A DNA stretch of 64,000 nt from Pseudoteredinibacter isoporae (GTDB lineage Bacteria; Pseudomonadota; Gammaproteobacteria; Pseudomonadales; Cellvibrionaceae). Shown piece by piece: positions 22,909-31,896 of this stretch. Within the stretch, counting starts at the first letter, position 1. The number at the start of each line of letters is the position of its first letter. Location: assembly GCF_011602085.1 (NCBI RefSeq), contig NZ_JAAONY010000005.1, positions 62,001-126,000 of the forward strand, given 5' to 3'. Below the pieces are notes generated by a model. That model saw nothing but the letters and a program-made list of their open reading frames with translations. It made no database searches and had not been told where the DNA came from. A program made the position numbers and the translations under genes.

Positions 22909-25341
22909 ATGATTGCTGACCCGGCTCTGCTGGATGCCATACCGGATAGTCTGATTGTCTGTAATCACCAGGGAGAAATCCTGTGGTGCAATGGGCAGGT
23001 GCGCAACCTTCTGGGGTATCGCCCTGAAGAACTGATAGGCCACAAGGTCGAAATATTGCTGCCTGCCTCCCTGCGAGAAATTCACCAAAGTCATCGCGTA
23101 GATTATGCGAAAGAACCCACGCTACGCCCTATGGGAAATGCCCAGGAGCTTTTTGCGCTGGCCAAAGGTGGACGACAGGTGCCTGTGGATATTGAGCTGG
23201 CACCATTGAGCTGGCATGGCGAACGCTGTGTTGCGGCAGTGATTCGCTGCCGATTGACCAAGCTCGCTCAAGAAGCCGAACAACAGACTTTGCTTCGTGA
23301 AAACGAAGAACGACTCCGGCGTTCCCAGGCCATTGCCAAAATTGGTACCTGGGATTGGAATATCCTTGAAGACACCGTGACCTGGTCTGCGGAAATCTAC
23401 AATATTTTTGGCCTGCCCCAGAACTACAAAATCGAGGGTATTCAGGCCATTTACGAGATGGTGCTTCCTGAAGACGAAGCGCATTTCAGACACTATATTT
23501 CTTCTGCAACACGCGAACAAACCGCATTTGCCTTTGAACATCGGGCTCGCCGTATAGATGGTTCTCTGTGCTATGTTCGTCAAAACGGCGAAGCGTTTTA
23601 CAACGCTCAAGGTGAGATGGTCCGGATGCTGGGGACAACCCAGGATATCAGCAAAGAGCATGAGCGCCGACGTCAGTTGCAGCTTTCTCAAACCATTTTT
23701 GAAAATGCCAATGACGGCATTCTGGCAACGGATGCCGATCTGAACATTATTTCTGCCAATCCGGTGATTGAGAAGCTCTGTGCCTGCACACAGGAACAGT
23801 TAATTGGAAAATCGATTTTAAGTTTGGTGCCACAGTATGCCGAAGTGGATTTGTCCAGGGAAGTCAGGCGGGTGGTCAATGAAGAGGGGGCTTGGCGGGG
23901 CGAGTCAGAACTGTTTATCAAGAATGCGCCTGACATTCCGGTGATGGTCTCGGTGGCGACGATTCAAAGCAGCGACGGGCGAGAAGATGGCTATATTGTC
24001 ACGGTCACTGACATCTCCAAGTTGAAACTCAATGAAGCCCAGTTGGATTTTCTGGCTCACTACGACCAATTGACGCGATTGCCAAATCGCACCTCTTTGC
24101 TGAGGGAACTGGCGAAAAGAACCGCTCAGACTTTTACCGATTCCTCCAGTCTTTATCTCTTATACATTGATCTGGATGGCTTTAAACAGATCAATGACAG
24201 TCAGGGCCACAGTGCGGGTGATGAGTTGCTGTACGAGGTTGCCGAGCAGTTGCGCCATTGCGTGCCTGATGATGCCTTTGTGTCTCGACTGGGCGGCGAT
24301 GAATTTGCCGTTGTCTGTGATTTTTCAAAAGATCAGGATGCCGAGCTTCTTGCTCGAAAGATCATTCACTGTTTGCGTTTGCACAAAGAGTTTGCCGAAA
24401 TCAGTGTCAGTATCAGTGCGAGTGTCGGCATTACCTGTTGTCCGCGCGATGGCCTGGAACCCTTGGAGCTAATCAAAAAAGCGGATCAGGCAATGTATGA
24501 AGCCAAGGCCAATGGCAAAGATGGCTTTGAGCACTACAGTGATAATGTCGGGCATATGTTGCGTCGTCGATTGCAGATGACCTCGGATTTGAGCAAGGCG
24601 TTGAAAGGAAAAGAACTGTTCCTGGATGTGCAGCCCAAACTGAACCTGCGAGACAGTCGCGCTTTTTCCGTTGAGGCGCTGGCGCGTTGGCGTCACTCAA
24701 AGCTGGGTTTGATTCCGCCTGATGAATTTATCGCCCTGGCGGAGGAAACCGGACAAATTCTGGATCTCGGCAGACAGGTGCTGACCAAAGCCATGGAATT
24801 TATTGTCGATTGGCGTGCGGCGCATACTTCAAGCTTATCCGTTGCGGTAAACCTTTCTGCCAAACAGTTGCATGACAAAAATCTGTTGAGTGATATCGCA
24901 CTTATTGTTTCCCATTATGAGGTGGACCCTTCCTGGATCGAGTTTGAAATTACCGAAAGCGTGGTGATGGATAATGTGGAATCGAGTTTGCGCTTGTTCA
25001 ATGCCTTAAAAAAGATGGGTTTCCGAATTGCGATTGATGATTTTGGTACCGGTTACTCTTCATTGAGTTATCTGAACAAGTTACCGATCGATATTCTGAA
25101 GATCGATCGAAGTTTTATAGCCCAGCTGCCGGATAATCAGGATGACCTTGCGATTGTGTCTGCTATTATTTCCATGGCGAAAAGCCTGAATATTGAAGTG
25201 GTTGCCGAAGGTGTGGAAACCGAAGGTCAGTATCAATTGCTGGGTGAACTCGGTTGTGAACAATTGCAGGGTTACTATTTTGCGAAGCCAGGGTCTCTGC
25301 AAGACTATATACAGAAACCCTGGTCGTTTTGGCAGGATTAG
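22909..25341 (+). CDS. PAS-PAS-PAS-GGDEF-EAL c-di-GMP turnover protein
   Basis: An 810-residue soluble signalling protein. I prefer the ATG at 22909 over the TTG at 22906; GAGGAAGGA lies upstream. Three PAS modules are seen: ~5-120 (IPDSLIVCNHQGEILWCNGQ), ~135-250 (WDWNILEDTVTWSAEIYNIF), and ~260-375 (FENANDGILATDADLNIISA). The GGDEF motif is intact at residues 462-466 (SRLGGDEFAVV). The EAL domain starts with EAL at 589-591 and carries DDFGTGYSSLSYL, so both cyclase and phosphodiesterase sites look competent. There is no membrane segment. It probably adjusts c-di-GMP in response to a PAS ligand or redox cue. Confidence 0.95.
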   Translation: MIADPALLDAIPDSLIVCNHQGEILWCNGQVRNLLGYRPEELIGHKVEILLPASLREIHQSHRVDYAKEPTLRPMGNAQELFALAKGGRQVPVDIELAPLSWHGERCVAAVIRCRLTKLAQEAEQQTLLRENEERLRRSQAIAKIGTWDWNILEDTVTWSAEIYNIFGLPQNYKIEGIQAIYEMVLPEDEAHFRHYISSATREQTAFAFEHRARRIDGSLCYVRQNGEAFYNAQGEMVRMLGTTQDISKEHERRRQLQLSQTIFENANDGILATDADLNIISANPVIEKLCACTQEQLIGKSILSLVPQYAEVDLSREVRRVVNEEGAWRGESELFIKNAPDIPVMVSVATIQSSDGREDGYIVTVTDISKLKLNEAQLDFLAHYDQLTRLPNRTSLLRELAKRTAQTFTDSSSLYLLYIDLDGFKQINDSQGHSAGDELLYEVAEQLRHCVPDDAFVSRLGGDEFAVVCDFSKDQDAELLARKIIHCLRLHKEFAEISVSISASVGITCCPRDGLEPLELIKKADQAMYEAKANGKDGFEHYSDNVGHMLRRRLQMTSDLSKALKGKELFLDVQPKLNLRDSRAFSVEALARWRHSKLGLIPPDEFIALAEETGQILDLGRQVLTKAMEFIVDWRAAHTSSLSVAVNLSAKQLHDKNLLSDIALIVSHYEVDPSWIEFEITESVVMDNVESSLRLFNALKKMGFRIAIDDFGTGYSSLSYLNKLPIDILKIDRSFIAQLPDNQDDLAIVSAIISMAKSLNIEVVAEGVETEGQYQLLGELGCEQLQGYYFAKPGSLQDYIQKPWSFWQD

Positions 25342-25344
25342 ATC

Positions 25345-26754
25345 TTATCGATTATCTTCCGGGTTCTTGGGTGCCTGTTGTTCGTTGATGGTTTTATTAC
25401 TGGGCTTCCTGTCGAGTAACTTTTTGTCACCGCCAAGGGCATACCAATCAATGGATCGGGTTCCCACCATCAGGATGGAAAGCAATCCGAACACCAGCAA
25501 ACTGCCCATCAATAAGGCGAAGTCTTCGGCCTGGATAATGATATACAGCAGTGTCCACAAGACGATCAGTCCACCAACAAAGCCCCCGGCCAGCCGTTGA
25601 TTCTTCAGTACGATGTGCAGATAGCTGTACAGGAGTATCGAACAGGCAATCACGGCAATCAAGTACGACAGGGCAAAACCAAGATGCTCGGACAGTGCCA
25701 GCAGCAGTAAATAAAAAGTCGCGATGGCGAGGCCGGCAAAACCGTATTGAATCGGGTGCATGGCCAGAGCGCGAATATGCTCGACGATAAAGAAAACCAT
25801 AAAGCTCAACCCAATCAACAGGAAGGCGTACTTCAGTGCGCGTTCGGTTTTCAAATAAATATCCACCGGATTGATCAAGTCGACGCCGAGCATAAAGTGA
25901 TTTTTATTGTCGAGCACATGGCAGTTGCTGTATTTCAGGCACTCTTCGATTTGACTGACGCCATTCAACGCATAGTGATTGCTCTTCCAGTGTGCGGAAA
26001 AGCCACTGTCGGTGGTGTCATGTTTTGCGGGCAATTGGGCGCCGGAGTATTTGGGATGTGGCCAGTTGGAATCCAAAGCCAACGTACTTTGCTTGGCCAT
26101 GGGCAGAAAGTAAAAGTTGCTCATGCCCTTCAAACCTAACTCAACACGGAACTGAATATCGGGTGATTCCGGGTTTGCGGTATTGATGTCGGCGGGCAGT
26201 GGCAGATGCAAGCCCTGGGGCAGAGCAGGCAGTTCGCTACCGGCCTGAAACAGATGATTCTTCCCGTTAATCTTCAGTGTCTGCTTTTCCAGACCGCGCA
26301 TATCGGCAATGCCAAGGGTGATAAAGGGCTTACCGATATGCTCAACTTGAGGGTCCGCTGCCAGCGTGTCCAGCGCTTCCTGCAAGGCGGTCCGTTTGAA
26401 ACGGCCCTGTTGCTGTATGTTCACTCGGTAAATGGGGATCTCATAGATACCTTTTTTGCGGTTTTCGGCAATGATCTCGCCTGTGGCGTCGATGGTTTCG
26501 GGTATCAACAGCTTCCATTGCTTGTAGAGCTTGCGTCCGCCGTTCTGGGTAACACTTGCGGATTGATAGGGGATTGCAATGATGGCGTTGCCAAGCCATT
26601 GCTCGCCGGTCCAGTGCTGGCTCACGGCGTATTGTGCTTCTCTCTGGCTATCAGCCCGATCCTCGATTTTGCTTTGCACCATGAGAATGGGAATCAATAG
26701 AATCAAACTGAGAAAAAACACCAGTACGAGCTTAAAGCTAGGGGATTTAAGCAT
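25345..26754 (-). CDS. creD: CreD-like inner-membrane protein
   Basis: A 469-residue CreD/CET-family membrane protein. AGGAGG lies just upstream of the ATG at 26752-26754 (MLKSPSFKLVLVFFLSLILL); the longer frame has no support. A large periplasmic domain follows the first helix (GLKGMSNFYFLPMAKQSTLA, HPKYSGAQLP), then five or six C-terminal membrane helices (YGFAGLAIATFYLLLLALSE and others). In E. coli, creD is part of the CreBC regulon and affects envelope stability; creBC is absent here, so the gene is an orphan. It is divergent from the cytochrome b561 gene. Confidence 0.88.
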   Translation of the reverse strand: MLKSPSFKLVLVFFLSLILLIPILMVQSKIEDRADSQREAQYAVSQHWTGEQWLGNAIIAIPYQSASVTQNGGRKLYKQWKLLIPETIDATGEIIAENRKKGIYEIPIYRVNIQQQGRFKRTALQEALDTLAADPQVEHIGKPFITLGIADMRGLEKQTLKINGKNHLFQAGSELPALPQGLHLPLPADINTANPESPDIQFRVELGLKGMSNFYFLPMAKQSTLALDSNWPHPKYSGAQLPAKHDTTDSGFSAHWKSNHYALNGVSQIEECLKYSNCHVLDNKNHFMLGVDLINPVDIYLKTERALKYAFLLIGLSFMVFFIVEHIRALAMHPIQYGFAGLAIATFYLLLLALSEHLGFALSYLIAVIACSILLYSYLHIVLKNQRLAGGFVGGLIVLWTLLYIIIQAEDFALLMGSLLVFGLLSILMVGTRSIDWYALGGDKKLLDRKPSNKTINEQQAPKNPEDNR

Positions 26755-27032
26755 GCTGCCTCCTTGTATTAATGCGACGCGCTTTGGGCGTATTTGCGTT
26801 TGGAGGCTACAAAATAATAAGAAAATATGACGTCGCTGAGCCAAAATTATGATCAAATATGGCAGTGATTGGGTCGCTCGACATAGTATCCATTGAGACG
26901 AAGCGTTATGAGGCTGAGCTGAAGACATCTTCAAGTCACATTTGCGCTACATTGACTGCCTTATAATGCGCGGTTCGATGATTCATGTCCTTCGGCCTAC
27001 AGCCAGAACTATTTATAACAAGAGAAGTAACC

Positions 27033-27590
27033 ATGCCTGATACCGCAAGTAAACTCAGTTCCATGACGGTGGCCCTCCATTGGATTGTGGGCCTAATGAT
27101 GATCGGCCTGTTGGCCGTGGGTATTTATATGGAGGAATACGAAGTTTACTCCCTCTACGATATCCACAAATCGCTGGGTGTTCTTATTCTTCTGGTGGTG
27201 ATACCGCGTATTGTGCACCGCATTCGCAATGGCTGGCCCACAGCGGCGGGTGACTACACGGCAATTGAGCATCTGATGTCCAAGATTGTTCACTATCTGC
27301 TGATCATTGGAACGTTATTGCTGCCAATATCCGGTATGTTAATGTCTGGCATGGGTGGGCACGGTATTTCAGTGTTCGGTCTGGAGTTGCTGGCCGAGAA
27401 CCTGAACCCTTCTAATCCCGATGAAGTTGTGCCTATCAACGAATTTCTGGCCGGCTTGGGGCATTCCCTGCATGGCTGGGGCGGTGATATTTTACTGGTT
27501 GCGATTGCACTGCACGTGATCGGCGCTTTGAAACATCACATTATTGATAAAGATGGCACCCTGCGCCGTATGCTGGGTAAATCTATCTAA
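27033..27590 (+). CDS. Cytochrome b561-family diheme protein
   Basis: A 185-residue four-helix membrane cytochrome. The ATG at 27033 follows AGAGAAG and gives MPDTASKLSSMTVALHWIVG. Candidate heme ligands are the histidines in ALHWIVGL, YDIHKSLGVL, VHYLLIIG and LHVIGALKHH. A GMGGHGISVFG loop lies in the middle. Proteins of this class pass electrons from ubiquinol, sometimes to superoxide (CybB). The physiological partner is unknown. The upstream 278 nt are shared with creD on the other strand. Confidence 0.88.
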   Translation: MPDTASKLSSMTVALHWIVGLMMIGLLAVGIYMEEYEVYSLYDIHKSLGVLILLVVIPRIVHRIRNGWPTAAGDYTAIEHLMSKIVHYLLIIGTLLLPISGMLMSGMGGHGISVFGLELLAENLNPSNPDEVVPINEFLAGLGHSLHGWGGDILLVAIALHVIGALKHHIIDKDGTLRRMLGKSI

Positions 27591-27607
27591 ACGAGGCCCT
27601 TTCCTTT

Positions 27608-27633
27608 AAGGCTCGGAACGCTTTCCGGGCCTT
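27608..27633 (+). terminator. Hairpin terminator after the cytochrome b561 gene
   Basis: AAGGCTCGGAA pairs with TTCCGGGCCTT (11 bp with one G-U pair) across a four-base loop. Only three T residues follow, so strength is uncertain. Confidence 0.55.
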
Positions 27634-27686
27634 TGCCCCTGGCTTTGCTTTTTGTGTGATGTCTTTTCTGTGTAAAAGGTGATGCC

Positions 27687-28109
27687 ATGTCTGATCGTCA
27701 AATGCCTGCTCACGACGCTTTTCTGTTTCCCGCTGAAACCCTGCCGTTACCGGTTCTCAAGCCCTATCAATCCGATGAACAGGCAATCGCGCCAGACCTC
27801 GTCGAATCCCAACTTCTCGAACGGGGTTTGAGTGCCACTGGCTGGCAATTGCTGGCGACTGCGGGAGAGCCGTTGGAGATTGTGCGCAGTTACGCTTTTG
27901 ATCGCTACCTGGCGGGGGTGAGCTTTGTGCATTGCGTTGCAGCCGCCGCTGAAGCGGTCGATCATCACCCGGAAATCAAGCTGGCTTATCGGCGGGTAGA
28001 GTTGCGCTGGAGCACGCATTTTGTGAAAGGCATACACAGAAACGACCTGGACATGGCAAAATACAGCGATGAGCTGTTTAATGCCTTGAGTCACAGGAGT
28101 ACGTCTTGA
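27687..28109 (+). CDS. phhB: Pterin-4a-carbinolamine dehydratase
   Basis: A 140-residue PCD/DCoH-family enzyme that recycles tetrahydrobiopterin or tetrahydropterin after aromatic amino-acid hydroxylation. The signature is AFDRYLAGVSFVHCVAAAAE followed by VDHHPEIKL (His93-His94-Pro95) and STHFVKGIHRNDLDMA, the conserved histidines and loop of the active site. The ~40-residue N-terminal extension is longer than usual and unrecognised. No phenylalanine hydroxylase gene is nearby. The stop overlaps the TTG start of sbcB. Confidence 0.85.
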   Translation: MSDRQMPAHDAFLFPAETLPLPVLKPYQSDEQAIAPDLVESQLLERGLSATGWQLLATAGEPLEIVRSYAFDRYLAGVSFVHCVAAAAEAVDHHPEIKLAYRRVELRWSTHFVKGIHRNDLDMAKYSDELFNALSHRSTS

Positions 28110-29542
28110 ACACCCTTTACTGGCACGATTATGAAACCTGGGGTGAAGTGCCCAGCCTGGATAAGCCCAGTCAGTTTGCAGGTATCCGCACCGATGAAGA
28201 TTTGAACATTGTGGGTGAGCCCCTGATGGTCTACTGCAAGCCCGCCAGAGACACGCTTCCCAAACCCGATGCCTGCATGATTACCGGCATCAGTCCCCAA
28301 AAAGCCCTGGCCGAGGGTTTGTCTGAACCGGAATTTATGGCCGCTATCGCGACTGAGTTGGCGGCTCCGGGAACCTGTGGTGTGGGCTACAACAGCATTC
28401 GTTTTGATGATGAAGTCAGTCGCAATGGTTTTTATCGTAACTTTTATGATCCCTATGAGCGGGAGTGGAAAAACGGAAATTCACGTTGGGATTTGATCGA
28501 CGTCGTACGCCTGTGTTGCGCACTTCGTCCCGAAGGCATTGAGTGGCCGCTGCATGAAGACGGTAAGCCCAGTTTTAAGCTGGAACATTTGTCGGCGGCG
28601 AATGGTTTGGCTCACGAAGCAGCTCATGATGCTTTGTCCGATGTATATGCCACCATCGCTTTGGCAAAACTGTTGAAAGAAAAACAAGGGGCTTTGTACG
28701 AGTACGCCTATTCGTTGCGTGACAAGCGCAAAGCGATGGAGCAGATCGATTTACAAAGCCGAAAACCTTTGCTGCACATTTCTTCCATGTTCCCGGCGGA
28801 ACGTTACTGCTCGGCTTTGGTGATGCCCCTGAGTATGCACCCGAAAAATAAAAACGCCGTGATCTGTTATGACTTGATGGTTGATCCAGAGCCACTGTTA
28901 AGTTTATCCGCCGACGAAATTATTCAGCGTTTGTATACGCCGAGTGCGGAGTTGCCCGAAGGCGTTGAACGTATTCCTTTGAAGTTGGTGCATTTGAACA
29001 AAAGTCCAATGCTGGTCACTCCGGGTGTGATTAAAGAGGCTCAGGAAGAGCGATTGCAGATTGATTTGGCGCAGTGTCGAAAACACTGGGCGCAAATTAA
29101 TCAGGTCATACAGCAGGGCGGTTTGCTATCGAATTTGCAAACCGTTTACGAGCACAATAATTTTGAAGCGCAAACGGACCCGGAGCGCATGTTATACGAC
29201 GGCTTTTTCGGGGATGGCGACAAAACCGTGATGGCTCAGGTGCGCGAAGCCGATGTCAATCAATTGGCGAGCAGTGCATTGCAGTTTCAGGATGCGCGCC
29301 TTCAAGCTTTATTGTTTCGTTATCGTGCCCGACATTTTCCTGCCAGCTTGAGTGCAGAAGAAACCGAAGAGTGGGAAGCGTTTCGTTTTGCTCGTCTCAC
29401 TGAACCGGAAGCTGGAGGCTCTATCACACTGGAAGATTATTTCGAGCGCATCGCCTGGTGGCGTGAACAGCCGGGCTTGAACGAACAGCAGTTACATTTG
29501 TTAGATGAGCTGGAAGCCTATGCAGATACCTTGCTGGCCTGA
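28106..29542 (+). CDS. sbcB: Exodeoxyribonuclease I
   Basis: A 478-residue ExoI, a 3'-5' single-strand DNA exonuclease in recombination and mismatch repair. The DEDDh residues are present: Asp/Glu in WHDYETWG, Asp in YNSIRFDDEVSRNGF, and His/Asp in HEAAHDALSDVYATI. The SH3-like and C-terminal domains follow at normal length. The start is a TTG at 28106, with AGGAG seven bases upstream, overlapping the phhB stop (TTGA). Translation is therefore likely coupled and modest. Confidence 0.94.
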   Translation: MNTLYWHDYETWGEVPSLDKPSQFAGIRTDEDLNIVGEPLMVYCKPARDTLPKPDACMITGISPQKALAEGLSEPEFMAAIATELAAPGTCGVGYNSIRFDDEVSRNGFYRNFYDPYEREWKNGNSRWDLIDVVRLCCALRPEGIEWPLHEDGKPSFKLEHLSAANGLAHEAAHDALSDVYATIALAKLLKEKQGALYEYAYSLRDKRKAMEQIDLQSRKPLLHISSMFPAERYCSALVMPLSMHPKNKNAVICYDLMVDPEPLLSLSADEIIQRLYTPSAELPEGVERIPLKLVHLNKSPMLVTPGVIKEAQEERLQIDLAQCRKHWAQINQVIQQGGLLSNLQTVYEHNNFEAQTDPERMLYDGFFGDGDKTVMAQVREADVNQLASSALQFQDARLQALLFRYRARHFPASLSAEETEEWEAFRFARLTEPEAGGSITLEDYFERIAWWREQPGLNEQQLHLLDELEAYADTLLA

Positions 29543-29571
29543 GTCAACAGGGTATCCGTGGGGGCACAATT

Positions 29572-30474
29572 CTAGCTGGTAGCGACGCGTTCGAATTCCA
29601 ATTCAAACTTGCCGGTGATAACTTTGGCTTGAAACACGCGAGTGCGGCGGTAACGGCTTTGAATCAGGCGCAGCAAAACATCCTTGGCTTTTTCATCCAT
29701 GTAGGCGCCAAGGTACACGGCCGCCAGATCCTCGGTTTCAAAGTGCACGTCTTCAAACCAGCTTTTCGGATCACTGTCTTTTGAAGTTTCCTGATAGCGG
29801 AAGCAACGCCATTCCTGAATGTCTTTTTGGTGGGGAGCCTTGTGCAGCAGCTTGCTGCGGAACTCATCTTTGTGATCGTTAATGTTCGCCGTCACGATGC
29901 AGTTGAGTTGTTGCTTCAGTGTTGTGATCTCGGGGCAGACGCCTTTGTAGTTCACTTTTTCCGGATAGTTGAAATCACTGTCGTCATGATCGCTGCCTCG
30001 AAACTTTAATGCGGCCCCGGTGTGGGCGGCGGCGTAATGTTCCCAGGCGCTCATGTTCTCGGGTTTGGCGCTGAAGCAGCAGATGCGGACCGAGCGTGCG
30101 TATTCCCGCCAGTCCTGAATAATATTTTGTACGTCGTTGTAGCGCAGGTCGACCATTTGCACCAGCAGTTCGCTGAGCACTTCTTCGGCTTCTTCCGGGT
30201 TGTCAAAACGCTCTTCGTCTCGCCAGCGGCGGATGGCTTTAGCGAGCGGTGATGTGCCTCTGGGGTCGTCTTTGGCGAAGATCATGGAAGAGGCCATTTG
30301 AATGGTGGCCTTTAACAGTTCGCCATGGGTGAAGGTGAGCATGGAACTTTGTTTCAGCTCAAACGTATCATCAAACAGGTTGGGAGCACTCCATCGCAAT
30401 TCCTGATTGTTTAATATTCTCCCAGCGCAGCCTGCACTGCAAAATTTGATGAGATTGTCTTGGTTCAAAGCCAC
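29572..30474 (-). CDS. DUF2971-family protein
   Basis: A ~300-residue protein of unknown biochemical function. Family features are ELRWSAPNLFDDTFELK near the N-terminus, ICCFSAKPENMSAWEHYAAA (the usual CFS...MWxHYA motif) and EWRCFRY. The GTG at 30474 has AAAGGA upstream, while the more distal TTG at 30489 does not. DUF2971 proteins are often found near phage or defence genes, but here the neighbours (sbcB, convergent; pyrB, divergent) are housekeeping. Confidence 0.8.
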   Translation of the reverse strand: MALNQDNLIKFCSAGCAGRILNNQELRWSAPNLFDDTFELKQSSMLTFTHGELLKATIQMASSMIFAKDDPRGTSPLAKAIRRWRDEERFDNPEEAEEVLSELLVQMVDLRYNDVQNIIQDWREYARSVRICCFSAKPENMSAWEHYAAAHTGAALKFRGSDHDDSDFNYPEKVNYKGVCPEITTLKQQLNCIVTANINDHKDEFRSKLLHKAPHQKDIQEWRCFRYQETSKDSDPKSWFEDVHFETEDLAAVYLGAYMDEKAKDVLLRLIQSRYRRTRVFQAKVITGKFELEFERVATS

Positions 30475-30697
30475 TATGGTTCCTTTCAACGATGCTGCCA
30501 GGCAGCCTGTTGGATTATCGCTCCTGGAACCGCCCGCAATTTGGGCAGTTTCACTATAAATGTAGGCTACGTTTGTCGAATTTTAAAGCCGTGTAAGGTA
30601 TATCGGTCATATAAAACAAGCCTTTAGCGAAAACATTAGACTATGGAGTCCCGCTTGCTTTGGGTTGTGCGGTCACAGGCCCGTAGACATAGGATGC
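30475..30697. other. Intergenic region between the DUF2971 gene and the pyrB promoter
   Basis: No RNA gene or repeat is recognised. A 51-codon frame from 30643 to 30798 reads through the pyrB promoter and leader hairpin and stops eight bases before the pyrB start. It could be a leader peptide, but there is no ribosome site or pyrimidine-rich coding bias to support that. Confidence 0.4.
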
Positions 30698-30726
30698 TGT
30701 TGATGCGGGCTGCAACAGGCTACAAT
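30698..30726 (+). promoter_or_regulatory. Candidate pyrB promoter
   Basis: TGTTGA at 30698-30703 and TACAAT at 30721-30726 are separated by 17 nt. A start near 30733 would give a ~75-nt leader carrying the hairpin below. Confidence 0.55.
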
Positions 30727-30740
30727 ACGCCCGTTTCTGA

Positions 30741-30783
30741 AAGCCGCCTGCACCTCGCGGATGCATCCCCAGCAGGGCGGCTT
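30741..30783 (+). promoter_or_regulatory. Leader hairpin before pyrB
   Basis: AAGCCGCCTGC at 30741-30751 pairs with GCAGGGCGGCTT at 30772-30783 with one bulged base. The stem ends 13 nt before the AGGAGG ribosome site. It could control pyrB expression by attenuation or by initiation; there is no U-run directly after it. Confidence 0.45.
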
Positions 30784-30806
30784 GTCCCGCTATTTTAGGA
30801 GGTTTT

Positions 30807-31817
30807 GTGGATTTCAAAGGCGCCAATATCGTTTCTATCGGTCAGTTTCAGCGCGAGGATATCGAGCGTGTATTCGCCGTTGCCGACCAGATGGAACCCT
30901 ATGCCCTCAGGCAGAAGGTGACTCGGGTTCTGGAAGGCGCGATTCTCGGTAATATGTTCTTTGAGCCCAGTACCCGCACCCGGGTGAGCTTTGGTTGTGC
31001 TTTTAACCTGCTTGGGGGAGAGGTGCGCGAAACCACGGGCTTCGAGTCTTCGGCGATTGCCAAGGGGGAATCCCTGTACGATACCGCTCGGGTCTTGTCG
31101 GGCTACAGCGATGTGATCTGTATGCGCCATCCTGAAGCCGGTTCAGTGGGTGAATTTGCCGCTGCGAGCCGAGTGCCAGTGATCAATGGCGGGGATGGTC
31201 CCAATGAGCACCCCAGCCAGGCATTGCTTGATCTCTACACCATTAAAAAGGAATTAGCTGCCAAACAGCGCAGTATTGATGGCCTGCGTATCGCCATGAT
31301 CGGTGATCTCAAGCACGGTCGTACTGTGCACTCGCTGTGTAAGTTGTTGATGCTGTTTAGCAATGTGCAGTTGACCATGGTTTCTCCGCCTGAGCTGGCG
31401 ATGCCGGAAGGGATTGTCGACCAGCTGCGTGCGGCGGGGCACGCGGTGGTAGTTTCCGATGATCTTGCGGCCAGCCTGGGTGATCAGGATATTGCCTACG
31501 CCACTCGCATTCAGGAAGAGCGTTTTTCCAGCCAGGAAGAAGCTGATCTGTATCGTGGGCGTTTTCGCTTGAATCAGGCGGTTTATACCCAGTTCTGTAA
31601 GCCCAATACAGTCATCATGCACCCGCTGCCCAGAGATTCCCGCGAGAGTGCCAATGAGCTGGATAATGACCTGAATCAGAACCCTAATCTGGCCATTTTC
31701 AGACAGGCCGATAATGGCGTGCTGGTGCGGATGGCGTTGTTTGCGCTGGTACTGGATGTGGCCGATCAGGTAGACAAACATGCTCGTCCGGTGAATTGGT
31801 ATCACCGCCGGGGCTAA
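30807..31817 (+). CDS. pyrB: Aspartate carbamoyltransferase catalytic chain
   Basis: A 336-residue ATCase that makes carbamoyl-aspartate in pyrimidine synthesis. Carbamoyl-phosphate motif FFEPSTRTRVSF (residues 51-62), HPSQALLDLYTI and MHPLPRDS are intact. The start is GTG with AGGAGG four bases upstream. It is slightly longer than E. coli PyrB. No pyrI follows, and no pyrC-like gene is adjacent, so this is a stand-alone pyrB. Confidence 0.95.
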   Translation: MDFKGANIVSIGQFQREDIERVFAVADQMEPYALRQKVTRVLEGAILGNMFFEPSTRTRVSFGCAFNLLGGEVRETTGFESSAIAKGESLYDTARVLSGYSDVICMRHPEAGSVGEFAAASRVPVINGGDGPNEHPSQALLDLYTIKKELAAKQRSIDGLRIAMIGDLKHGRTVHSLCKLLMLFSNVQLTMVSPPELAMPEGIVDQLRAAGHAVVVSDDLAASLGDQDIAYATRIQEERFSSQEEADLYRGRFRLNQAVYTQFCKPNTVIMHPLPRDSRESANELDNDLNQNPNLAIFRQADNGVLVRMALFALVLDVADQVDKHARPVNWYHRRG

Positions 31818-31845
31818 GCTTTCTGAAAGTGAATGTGAAAATTAA

Positions 31846-31884
31846 GACACAAAAAAGCCAGCGTAATGCTGGCTTTTTTGTGTC
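31846..31884. terminator. Bidirectional terminator between pyrB and the autotransporter gene
   Basis: GACACAAAAAAGCCAGC and its complement GCTGGCTTTTTTGTGTC form a perfect 17-bp inverted repeat around a 5-nt loop. A-run and T-run lie on opposite arms, so it serves both convergent genes. Confidence 0.92.
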
Positions 31885-31896
31885 CGTCGTTGGAGT

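Noticed and set aside
25747-26700. Long plus-strand frames opposite creD
   Set aside because: They are shadows of the minus-strand creD gene, which has clear family motifs and a perfect ribosome site.
30643-30798. 51-codon leader frame before pyrB
   Set aside because: It spans the promoter region and lacks a ribosome site or informative codons; kept only as a remark.
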